Below, piece after piece: positions 1 to 5,871 of a stretch of DNA of 6,699 nt. The DNA comes from an uncultured Candidatus Competibacteraceae bacterium. Lineage in GTDB: Bacteria > Pseudomonadota > Gammaproteobacteria > Competibacterales > Competibacteraceae. How positions within the stretch are numbered: the first letter of the stretch is position 1; every line of letters starts with the position of its first letter. The position numbers and the translations under genes were made by a program. Under the pieces are notes generated by a model. The model ran no database searches and was not told where the DNA came from. It was given only the letters and a program-made list of their open reading frames with translations. The stretch spans positions 1-6,699 of the forward strand of contig CALMNY010000208.1 in NCBI GenBank assembly GCA_937872125.1, written 5' to 3'.

Positions 1-1
1 C

Positions 2-334
2 CATGGCGCCGGGGTGGTGGTGAAATTCGTGGGTTGCGACGACCGCGACCAGGCTGCTGCGCTGATTCAGAGCGACATCGCGGTGCGCCGCGCCCAACTG
101 CCGCCGCCCCAACCCGGCGAATATTACTGGGCTGATCTGGAAGGCTTGCACGTGGTGACGCTGGCCGGTGTGGAACTGGGCATCGTTTCCCATCTGCTCG
201 CCACCGGGGCCAATGACGTGCTGGTGGTCAAGGGCGAGCGGGAACGCCTGCTGCCGTTTGTCCGGGGCCAGGTGGTGGTCGAGGTCAATCTCGAACAGCA
301 TCTGTTGCGGGTGGACTGGGACCCGGATTTTTAA
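2..334 (+). CDS. rimM: Ribosome maturation factor RimM (C-terminal part, 5' end outside window)
   Basis: RimM binds ribosomal protein S19 and assists maturation of the 30S head; it has an N-terminal RimM domain and a C-terminal PRC-barrel. About 110 residues are visible, open from the left edge, so the true start lies upstream. The segment [10 protein letters not shown] opens the PRC-barrel linker, followed by [10 protein letters not shown], the conserved TGANDVLVV stretch, LLPFV and the terminal VDWDPDF, all matching the family end to end. The ERLLPF region is a few residues shorter than in E. coli RimM, consistent with a shortened loop. It is followed at 43 bases by trmD, the usual order in Proteobacteria (rpsP-rimM-trmD-rplS), so it is most likely co-transcribed with the next two genes. 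The identification is firm; only the N-terminal half is missing because of the window edge. Confidence 0.96.
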   Translation, partial: HGAGVVVKFVGCDDRDQAAALIQSDIAVRRAQLPPPQPGEYYWADLEGLHVVTLAGVELGIVSHLLATGANDVLVVKGERERLLPFVRGQVVVEVNLEQHLLRVDWDPDF

Positions 335-377
335 TTTCCCTACACCTGGTGGGAGGAAGGAACGAAGGGGCATGGTC

Positions 378-1169
378 ATGCGCGTGGATGTGGTGACTCT
401 GTTCCCTGAAATGGTCGAGACCCTGCTGCGCTTCGGGGTCACGGGCCGGGCGGTGGAGCGCGGTTTGCTCACGGTGGCGACCTGGGATCCGCGCGATGCA
501 ACCCACGACCGCCATCGCACCGTGGACGACCGGCCTTACGGTGGCGGACCGGGTATGGTGATGAAGGTGCAGCCGCTGCGCGATACGTTGCAGCGGGCGC
601 GAGCGGCGGCAGAACCGTCTGGAACAACGCTGTATCTCAGCCCACAAGGCCGACCGCTGACTCAGGACGGGGCGCGGGAACTGGCGCGGGCGCCGCGCCT
701 GATCCTGCTGGCCGGCCGCTACGAAGGCATTGATGAGCGGCTGATCGAGGCGGAGGTGGACGAGGAATGGTCCATCGGTGATTACGTGCTCAGCGGCGGC
801 GAACTGGCGGCGCTGGTGGTGATTGACGCCGTCGCCCGGTTGTTGCCGGGGGCGCTGAATGACCAGGAATCGGCGGAACAGGATTCGTTCATGGACGGCT
901 TGCTGGACTGTCCGCATTACACCCGCCCGGAGGAACTGGACGGGCGGCGGGTTCCGGCGGTGTTGTTAAGCGGCGATCATGCCGCCATCGCCCGCTGGCG
1001 GCGGCGCGAGGCGCTGGGCCGGACCTGGCTGCGGCGACCTGATCTGCTGGCGCGGCGGACGCTGGAGCAACAGGATCAGATGCTGCTGGAAGAATTTATT
1101 CGGGACTATCGAGAAAGAACGGAGAGCACCGGCGCCGCCGGAAATCTCGCGGAGCAACGTGGAGCGTAG
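378..1169 (+). CDS. trmD: tRNA (guanine-N1)-methyltransferase TrmD
   Basis: TrmD uses S-adenosylmethionine to methylate G37 of tRNAs that carry a G at position 36, which prevents +1 frameshifting. The 263-residue product has the SPOUT-family trefoil-knot region: YLSPQGRPL (86-94), [12 protein letters not shown] (110-121) and [14 protein letters not shown] (129-142). Arg154 and Asp169 (within EQDSF) fall at the positions of the catalytic pair known from the family. The C-terminal tRNA-binding domain includes [12 protein letters not shown] and [12 protein letters not shown]. The start at 378 is preferred because GAAGGGG (364-370) lies 7 bases upstream; the ATG at 372 would add only two residues, with a less well spaced GGAGG at 352-356. 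It ends 4 bases before rplS, so the two are almost certainly co-translated. The last ~20 residues are variable, as is usual for the family. Confidence 0.98.
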   Translation: MRVDVVTLFPEMVETLLRFGVTGRAVERGLLTVATWDPRDATHDRHRTVDDRPYGGGPGMVMKVQPLRDTLQRARAAAEPSGTTLYLSPQGRPLTQDGARELARAPRLILLAGRYEGIDERLIEAEVDEEWSIGDYVLSGGELAALVVIDAVARLLPGALNDQESAEQDSFMDGLLDCPHYTRPEELDGRRVPAVLLSGDHAAIARWRRREALGRTWLRRPDLLARRTLEQQDQMLLEEFIRDYRERTESTGAAGNLAEQRGA

Positions 1170-1173
1170 TGTC

Positions 1174-1521
1174 ATGAGCAAACTGGTTGAAGCATTCGAG
1201 CGGGAGCAGATGACCCGCGAACTCCCGGCCTTCGGTCCGGGCGATACCGTGGTGGTGCGGGTCAAGGTGAAGGAAGGTAACCGCGAACGCTTGCAGGCGT
1301 TTGAGGGCATTGTCATCGCCAAGCGCAATCGCGGCCTGAATTCGGCGTTCACCGTGCGCAAGATTTCCCACGGCGAAGGGGTGGAGCGGGTATTCCAGTC
1401 CTACAGCCCGGCGATTGCCGATATTACGGTCAAGCGCCGGGGCGACGTGCGCCGCGCCAAGCTGTACTACCTGCGCGGTCTGGAAGGCAAGGCAGCCCGC
1501 ATCAAGGAGAAGCTGTCCTGA
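1174..1521 (+). CDS. rplS: 50S ribosomal protein L19
   Basis: L19 sits at the 30S-50S interface of the ribosome. The 115-residue product is the same length as E. coli L19 and can be aligned along its whole length: [20 protein letters not shown], the [20 protein letters not shown] core, the [15 protein letters not shown] signature and a basic end ([26 protein letters not shown]). GGAG at 1161-1164, nine bases ahead of the ATG, supports the start. It follows trmD by 4 bases and is the last gene of the rimM-trmD-rplS block, since an intrinsic terminator follows. Nothing in it is unusual. Confidence 0.99.
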   Translation: MSKLVEAFEREQMTRELPAFGPGDTVVVRVKVKEGNRERLQAFEGIVIAKRNRGLNSAFTVRKISHGEGVERVFQSYSPAIADITVKRRGDVRRAKLYYLRGLEGKAARIKEKLS

Positions 1522-1541
1522 GATTCGGCAGCGGGATCAGC

Positions 1542-1579
1542 AAGGGGGCGATTCTTTCAGGGTCGCCCTTTTTCGTTTT
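1542..1579 (+). terminator. Rho-independent terminator after rplS
   Basis: A GC stem GGGCGA (1546-1551) pairs perfectly with TCGCCC (1563-1568) across an 11-base loop. The stem can be extended outward by two G-U and two A-U pairs (1542-1545 with 1569-1572). It is followed directly by the T-rich tract TTTTTCGTTTT (1569-1579). It lies about 20 bases after the rplS stop, the expected place for the end of the ribosomal operon. The tract is broken by CG and cysQ starts only 20 bases later with no convincing promoter between, so partial read-through into cysQ is plausible. Confidence 0.85.
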
Positions 1580-1599
1580 GGGGTGTGGAGCAATCAGTT

Positions 1600-2424
1600 A
1601 TGCGTGATGAGTGGTTGACTTGGCTGGAGCCGGTTCGGGCGCTGGCGGCGGAAGCCAGTTTGCGTATCCTGGAAATTTATACCAGAGGATTCGACGTAAC
1701 TGCCAAAGACGATAATAGTCCGCTGACCGCTGCCGATCTGGCCGCGCATTACACGCTCGTCGCCGGTCTGGAACGCCTGACGCCGGATATTCCCGTCCTC
1801 TCCGAAGAATCATCCGCCATCCCGTTCGCCGAGCGGTCGCGTTGGCGGCGCTACTGGCTGGTGGACCCGCTCGATGGCACCAAGGAGTTCATTCAGCGCA
1901 ATGGCCAGTTCACCGTCAACGTGGCGCTGATCGAGAATCACCAGCCGGTGCTGGGCGTCGTGCGGGTTCCGGGGACCGGGCTGTGCTACTTCGCAGTCCA
2001 TGGGGACGGCGCGTTTCGCGAAGAGCCGGGCCAGCCGCCGCAAGCGATTCAGGTGAAACCGTTGCAACCCGATAGACCGGTGCGCGTGGTCGGCAGTCGT
2101 TCTCATGGCGGGCCGGGTTTACCAAAATTCGCCGCTGCGTTAGGTGCGCACGAGTTGGTCACCATCGGCAGTTCGCTCAAGTTTTGTCAGGTGGCGGAGG
2201 GTGCGGCGGATGTGTATCCCCGGTTCGGTCTGACCTCGGAATGGGACACCGCTGCGGCCCAAGCCCTCGTCGAGGTCGCGGGCGGTCACGTGGTGTCGTT
2301 GGAAACCGGCGAGCCGCTGCGCTACAACATGCGCGACTCGTTGCTGAATCCGTATTTCATCGTCTACGGCGACGCCAGCCGCGACTGGTTGCGCTACGTT
2401 CCGGGGGGCGGATTAAGCGGTTGA
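1600..2424 (+). CDS. cysQ: 3'(2'),5'-bisphosphate nucleotidase CysQ
   Basis: CysQ is a lithium-sensitive, magnesium-dependent phosphatase of the inositol monophosphatase/FBPase superfamily. It removes the 3'-phosphate of 3'-phosphoadenosine 5'-phosphate, a by-product of sulfate assimilation and of phosphopantetheine transfer. The 274-residue product shows KDDNSPLTAAD (36-46), VLSEES (66-71, metal-binding Glu), the hallmark VDPLDGTKEF (88-97, metal-binding Asp89 and Asp92), GSSLKFCQVAEGAADVYPR (190-208) and SEWDTAAAQALVEVAGG (213-229, Asp215). Together these fit CysQ better than plain inositol monophosphatase, especially DGTKEF and the SLKFC...YPR block. GGAG at 1587-1590 sits nine bases before the ATG at 1600; a GTG at 1585 in the same frame would overlap that site and is less likely. 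It is slightly longer than E. coli CysQ at both ends. It converges on the next gene with a 27-base gap. No sulfur-assimilation gene is adjacent here. Confidence 0.95.
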   Translation: MRDEWLTWLEPVRALAAEASLRILEIYTRGFDVTAKDDNSPLTAADLAAHYTLVAGLERLTPDIPVLSEESSAIPFAERSRWRRYWLVDPLDGTKEFIQRNGQFTVNVALIENHQPVLGVVRVPGTGLCYFAVHGDGAFREEPGQPPQAIQVKPLQPDRPVRVVGSRSHGGPGLPKFAAALGAHELVTIGSSLKFCQVAEGAADVYPRFGLTSEWDTAAAQALVEVAGGHVVSLETGEPLRYNMRDSLLNPYFIVYGDASRDWLRYVPGGGLSG

Positions 2425-2451
2425 GGCAGTACGCACGGCAAGTCCTCCTTG

Positions 2452-3216
2452 CTACCGCCCGCCCAGCATCTCCCCCAGCGTGCGGGTCAGCAACCGCAAA
2501 TCCTGGTCCCGCGACAAGGTATGTTCGCCATCCTTGACCAGAATCACCCGCACATCGGGGCTGGCCAGCTTCCTGGCCACATCGAGGCTGATTCGCCACG
2601 GCACATCGGCGTCGCCCATCCCGTGGATCAGCCGCACCGGCGCGTGGATGGGCAGTTCCGCCCGGTCGAGCAACCGGTGTCGCTGCGCCTCTTCGATCAG
2701 GTTCAGCGCGATGATGTACGGCTCACCGTAGGCGGAAGGCAGGGAAATCACCCGCTCGCGCCGCAGCCGGTCCCGCAGGCGCTCATCCAGCCGGTCCCAC
2801 AGCAGATAGCCGGTGAAATCCACCGCGCAGGCCAGTCCCAGCAGGCCAGCGATCCGCTCCGGTCGCGCCAGTGCCGTCAACAGCATCAGCCAGGCGCCCA
2901 TCGAAGACCCCACCAGGATTTGCGGTCCCTCGGTCAACTGGTCCAGCACGGCGACGGCTTCCTCCGCCCAGCGGCCAATCGTACCGTCGGCGAACTGGCC
3001 GCTGGACGCGCCATGGCCGGAATAGTCAAAGCGCACGAATGCCTGGCCGCGTTCCCGGCACCAGGCGTCCAGCGTGGTCGCCTTGGCTCCGGTCATGTCG
3101 GAGGTAAAGCCGCCCAGAAACACTACGCCCGGCCGGGCGCCGGGCCGCCGATGGTAGGCGAGGGTGGTTCCATCCGCGAGGGTCAACCGCTCGGGGCGGG
3201 AATCAAAAACAATCAT
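2452..3216 (-). CDS. Alpha/beta hydrolase, ABHD10-like serine (thio)esterase
   Basis: This is a predicted cytoplasmic serine hydrolase of 254 residues with no signal peptide. Visible elements are an oxyanion-hole region GGFTSDMTGAKA (35-46), FDYSGHGASSG (63-73), the nucleophile elbow GSSMG (103-107, Ser105), HGMGDADVPW (198-207, acid probably Asp202) and GEH (230-232, His232), giving a complete Ser-Asp-His triad. The pattern FDYSG.G.S.G, then GPQILVGSSMGAWLML and (I/L)RLIHGM.D..VPW closely follows mammalian ABHD10, a mitochondrial acyl-thioesterase and acyl-glucuronide esterase; the bacterial substrate is unknown. The start is placed by GGAGG at 3222-3226 (minus strand), five bases before the ATG. 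That ATG overlaps the stop of the sirtuin gene as ATGA (3213-3216), so the two are translationally coupled. Family call is firm; substrate is open (see findings). Confidence 0.88.
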   Translation of the reverse strand: MIVFDSRPERLTLADGTTLAYHRRPGARPGVVFLGGFTSDMTGAKATTLDAWCRERGQAFVRFDYSGHGASSGQFADGTIGRWAEEAVAVLDQLTEGPQILVGSSMGAWLMLLTALARPERIAGLLGLACAVDFTGYLLWDRLDERLRDRLRRERVISLPSAYGEPYIIALNLIEEAQRHRLLDRAELPIHAPVRLIHGMGDADVPWRISLDVARKLASPDVRVILVKDGEHTLSRDQDLRLLTRTLGEMLGGR

Positions 3217-3989
3217 GCCTCCCTCCCGCCTGCCGGGGCCGATCCACCCCACGCCTGTTCGACCAGCGCCGGCAGAATCACCCCGGCCGGTCCATGCAGA
3301 CTGAAGCTGACATGCGGACTGAGCGGGGTCGGCTGGGGATTGATTTCCACCACCATCGCCCCGGCCCGGAGCGCGGTGAACGGCAACTCGGCAGCGGGAT
3401 AAACCAGGGCCGAGGTGCCGATGCTGAAAAAAACTTCGGCGGTCGCGGCGGCCTGTTCCGCCGCCCGCAGCGCGCTCGCTGGCAACATTTCCCCAAACCA
3501 GACCACGTCCGGCCGCAACAGCCCGCCGCAACGCGGACAGCGCGGCGGAATTTCTTCACTGTCCGGCCAGTTTTCCACCGGCCGATCCTCATCGAAGCAC
3601 TTGGCGCGGAACAGGTTGCCGTGCAATTCCAGCACCTGATGACTGCCCGCCCGCCGGTGCAACCCATCCACGTTCTGCGTGATCAGCGTGAATTCGGCAA
3701 TCCGCCGTTCCATCTCGACCAGGGCGAGGTGGCCCGGATTCGGCTCGGCCTGCCGCACCCGCTCCTGCCGCCAGGCGTACCACTCCCAGACCAGCTTCGG
3801 GTTGCGGCAGAACGCATCCGGCGTCGCCAGGTCTTCCGGGTTGTAGCGCGCCCACAGCCCGGTCTGGGCTTCGCGGAAGGTCGGCACACCACTTTCGGCG
3901 GAGATGCCGGCGCCGGTCAACACGGCGGCCCGGTGGGCAGTACGCAGGCGAGTAACAAGTGGGGTGGGAATAGCAGGCAGGGAATTCAT
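3213..3989 (-). CDS. NAD-dependent protein deacylase, Sir2 family (sirtuin, CobB/SIRT5-like)
   Basis: Sirtuins remove acyl groups from lysines while splitting NAD into nicotinamide and 2'-O-acyl-ADP-ribose. The 258-residue product has the Rossmann NAD site GAGISAESGVPTFR (26-39), TQNVDGLHRRAG (104-115) with Gln105, Asn106 and Asp108, the catalytic His123 in ELHGN, LRPDVVWFGE (158-167), GTSALVYPAA (191-200) and EINPQPTPLS. Tyr71 and Arg74 (Y-x-x-R) match the pair that lets SIRT5 and CobB accept succinyl or malonyl groups. The zinc site is unusual: Cys131 and the pair Cys151/Cys154 are present, but the C-x-x-C partner of Cys131 is Glu134. The start at 3989 is the first start codon after an in-frame stop at 4005-4007; its ribosome-binding site is weak. 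Its stop overlaps the hydrolase start, and it diverges from the nicotinamidase operon. Probably active; acyl preference is inferred. Confidence 0.94.
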   Translation of the reverse strand: MNSLPAIPTPLVTRLRTAHRAAVLTGAGISAESGVPTFREAQTGLWARYNPEDLATPDAFCRNPKLVWEWYAWRQERVRQAEPNPGHLALVEMERRIAEFTLITQNVDGLHRRAGSHQVLELHGNLFRAKCFDEDRPVENWPDSEEIPPRCPRCGGLLRPDVVWFGEMLPASALRAAEQAAATAEVFFSIGTSALVYPAAELPFTALRAGAMVVEINPQPTPLSPHVSFSLHGPAGVILPALVEQAWGGSAPAGGREA

Positions 3990-4077
3990 GACGGCGCCAA
4001 ATCTTCATGGGGAAACAGGAAGGTTTTCAGCATAACACGCACAGGCTCACCCGGCATGGCATCGGCGGATGGAAAAG

Positions 4078-4100
4078 TATAGTTGCTTTTTGCAACTATA
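4078..4100. promoter_or_regulatory. Perfect 9-bp inverted repeat, candidate NrtR operator
   Basis: TATAGTTGC (4078-4086) and its exact reverse complement GCAACTATA (4092-4100) flank a TTTTT centre. It lies over the -35 element and much of the spacer of the predicted promoter for the 4154 operon, where a bound repressor would block RNA polymerase. It is not followed by a T-run and sits upstream of the likely transcription start, so it is better explained as a protein-binding site than as a terminator. The last gene of the downstream operon encodes an NrtR-type regulator, a family that binds AT-rich palindromes of about this size in front of NAD genes. That NrtR is the binder is inference. Confidence 0.72.
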
Positions 4101-4111
4101 ATACGGATAAT
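4083..4111 (+). promoter_or_regulatory. Sigma70-like promoter of the nicotinamidase-PP2C-nrtR operon
   Basis: TTGCTT (4083-4088) and GATAAT (4106-4111) are separated by exactly 17 bases, giving one mismatch in -10 and two in -35 against the TTGACA/TATAAT consensus. A second -10 candidate, TATAAT at 4097-4102, is perfect but has only a poor -35 (about 4074-4079). Transcription would begin near 4118 and leave a leader of about 36 bases before the ATG at 4154. The inverted repeat at 4078-4100 covers the -35 box. The region is notably AT-rich compared with its surroundings. A matching minus-strand promoter for the sirtuin gene is less clear (TATACT at 4076-4081 on the minus strand with a weak -35). 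Confidence 0.68.
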
Positions 4112-4153
4112 AGTGGTGTAAGGCCACTAACAACTCTATCGAGGAGAACCGCC

Positions 4154-4951
4154 ATGCGCCTCGAATTCCTGATCATTGACCCACAAAACGATTTCAGCGA
4201 CGCCCCGGAAGCGGCGCTGCCGGTGCCGGGCGCCCGCGCGGACGCCGAACGCCTGGCGGACCTGCTGGATCGGCTGGGCAACCGTATCGCCGCCATTCAC
4301 GTCACCCTCGATACTCATCAGTTGGTGGATATCTCCCATCCGATCTTCTGGCGGGGGGCCAACGACCAGCCGCCGCCGCCGTTCACCCAGATCACCGTCG
4401 CTGACGTGGAGCGGGGCGTGTGGCGGGCCTTCAACCCGGAGCACCAAACCCGGGCGCTGGCTTACGTGCGCGCCCTGCGCGACAACGGGCGCTACACCCT
4501 CACCCTCTGGCCGCCGCACTGCCTGGTCGGCACCTGGGGCCATGGTGTGATGCCGGTGATGGCGGGGGCGCTGCGGCGCTGGGAGGAAACCCGGTTTGAC
4601 CGGGTGAGCTATGTTACCAAAGGTCACAATCCCTGGACGGAACACTATTCAGCGGTGCGGGCCGATGTCCCCGATCCAGACGATCCCGGCACCCAGCTCA
4701 ACACCCGGCTGATCCAGACCCTGGAGCGCGCCGATAGGGTGGCGCTGTCCGGCCAGGCGCTGTCGCACTGCGTCGCTAATACGGTGCGAGACATCGCCGA
4801 TTGCCTGGGGCCGAAGGGTATCCGCAAACTGGTGCTGATCGAGGATACCAGTTCGCCGGTGCCGGGCTTCGAGGACCTGGCCGCCCGCTTCCTCACCGAC
4901 TTGCGCCAGCGGGGCATGCAAACCGTCAGGGCAGCGGAATTTCAATGTTGA
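4154..4951 (+). CDS. Nicotinamidase/isochorismatase-family cysteine hydrolase (probable nicotinamidase)
   Basis: The likely reaction is deamidation of nicotinamide to nicotinate, the first step of NAD salvage. The 265-residue product has the family triad Asp9 (IIDPQNDF), Lys156 (YVTKGHNPWTEHYSA) and Cys206 (LSGQALSHCVANT). Asp53 and His55 (LDTHQ) plus His122 (LWPPHCLVGTWG) line up with the metal ligands of yeast Pnc1. The WP-x-HC-x-x-x-T-x-G block and the metal site favour nicotinamidase over isochorismatase. It is longer than E. coli PncA (213 residues), mainly from an extra segment at about 58-95. GAGGAG at 4141-4146, seven bases upstream, fixes the ATG at 4154. It is the first gene of a three-gene operon behind a promoter with an operator-like palindrome, and it overlaps the next gene by 7 bases. 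The NrtR gene two places downstream supports an NAD role, but substrate is not proven. Confidence 0.85.
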   Translation: MRLEFLIIDPQNDFSDAPEAALPVPGARADAERLADLLDRLGNRIAAIHVTLDTHQLVDISHPIFWRGANDQPPPPFTQITVADVERGVWRAFNPEHQTRALAYVRALRDNGRYTLTLWPPHCLVGTWGHGVMPVMAGALRRWEETRFDRVSYVTKGHNPWTEHYSAVRADVPDPDDPGTQLNTRLIQTLERADRVALSGQALSHCVANTVRDIADCLGPKGIRKLVLIEDTSSPVPGFEDLAARFLTDLRQRGMQTVRAAEFQC

Positions 4952-5871
4952 CCACCAAAAACAATACCGATACCGACGGAATGGACTCCCTCCTGCTGGA
5001 TGCTTACTACACCATCGGCAGGCTGCACCTGTTTTGCCAGGACTACGCCATCAGCGGTTGGGAGCCGATTCCTCATCTGATTCTGGCTGATGGCTGTTCC
5101 GCAGCGCCCGACAGCGATTTGGGCGCGCGTCTGTTGACGCTGAACGCCCGCCGCCTGTTGCCGCGCCTGGCCCGCCTCACGGATGACCGCGACCACCTGG
5201 CCTGGCACTGGCCGCTGGGCCAGCGCCTGATCCGCCGCGCCGCCCGGCAAGCGCGGGATTTGGGGCTTGACCCTGCCGTGCTCGACGCGACGCTGCTGAT
5301 CGCCTGGTGCGACGGAACGACCGTGTATGTTCATCTGTATGGCGATGGTTGTCTCGCCGTCCGCCGCGCCGATGGCGGGATCGCGACGATTCGGGTCGAA
5401 TACGCCGAAAACGCGCCGTATTACCTCTCCTATCTGCTGGACCCGGAACGCTGGGCGCTGTATCAGGAAGCCATCGGCGAGCCGGAGACCGCCCAGAGCA
5501 TCTATTATCAAAGCGACGTGGCGGAGAGCAACCGTCAGGAACGCTTCGATGCGCCCACGGTATTCAGCTTCGATCTGGCGACATTTCCCGTAGTAGCGGT
5601 CGCCACCGATGGGCTGGATTCCTTCGTCAGCGCCGAAACCGGCGCCCGCCTGGATCTACAACCCGTGGCGCACACCATGCTGGATTTTCACCGTCTCGAT
5701 GGCGCGTTCGTCCAGCGCCGACTGCGTGAAGCCCTGGCCGACTATGCGCAAAGACAGGTCATTAACGTGGACGACATCGGCATGGGCGCGTTCGTCCGCC
5801 GGCTCGATGGCTGGGCCGTGCAGGCGTTGCCGATGAACAGTAAGGTACCTGTATGGGAGATGCCGCCATGA
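4945..5871 (+). CDS. PP2C-like (PPM family) protein phosphatase domain protein
   Basis: PPM phosphatases are metal-dependent Ser/Thr phosphatases. The 308-residue product is soluble, with no signal peptide or membrane segment visible. The PP2C motif series appears in order: CQDYA (31-35, Asp33, matching the N/Q-x-D motif), LILADGCSAAPDSDLGARLL (45-64, metal-binding Asp49-Gly50), DATLLIA (114-120), VHLYGDGCLAV (129-139), VAVATDGLDSFVS (217-229, Asp222) and VDDIGMGAFVR (275-285, Asp276/Asp277). All expected metal-binding acids therefore seem present. Similarity outside the motifs is low, and a central part (about 150-205) is not recognisable, so this is a divergent subgroup. The ATG at 4945 overlaps the end of the nicotinamidase-like gene by 7 bases with only a weak GGAA upstream, suggesting translational coupling; its stop overlaps the next start as ATGA. 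Its presence in an NAD operon is unexplained; the target is unknown. Confidence 0.72.
   Translation: MLTTKNNTDTDGMDSLLLDAYYTIGRLHLFCQDYAISGWEPIPHLILADGCSAAPDSDLGARLLTLNARRLLPRLARLTDDRDHLAWHWPLGQRLIRRAARQARDLGLDPAVLDATLLIAWCDGTTVYVHLYGDGCLAVRRADGGIATIRVEYAENAPYYLSYLLDPERWALYQEAIGEPETAQSIYYQSDVAESNRQERFDAPTVFSFDLATFPVVAVATDGLDSFVSAETGARLDLQPVAHTMLDFHRLDGAFVQRRLREALADYAQRQVINVDDIGMGAFVRRLDGWAVQALPMNSKVPVWEMPP

Noticed and set aside
285..917. Minus-strand open frame opposite trmD
   Set aside because: It is the complement of the strongly conserved TrmD coding sequence and shows no family features of its own.
2438..2452. Short hairpin GCAAG/CTTGC between the convergent cysQ and hydrolase genes
   Set aside because: The stem is only 5 bp with a 5-base loop, has no T-run on either strand and overlaps the hydrolase stop codon, so it is not a supportable terminator.
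2449..3402. Long plus-strand open frame opposite the hydrolase
   Set aside because: It lies antisense to a gene with clear catalytic motifs, its translation is rich in Gln, Arg, Pro and Gly with no recognisable domain, and it is typical of open frames opposite GC-rich genes.
3294..4082. Long plus-strand open frame opposite the sirtuin
   Set aside because: The minus strand encodes an unambiguous Sir2 protein; the plus-strand product is low-complexity, has no motif and would run through the control region.
4078..4100. Inverted repeat as a Rho-independent terminator or riboswitch stem
   Set aside because: The stem is AU-rich, is not followed by a T-run, and lies over the promoter -35 upstream of the likely transcript start, so it should act as DNA rather than RNA.
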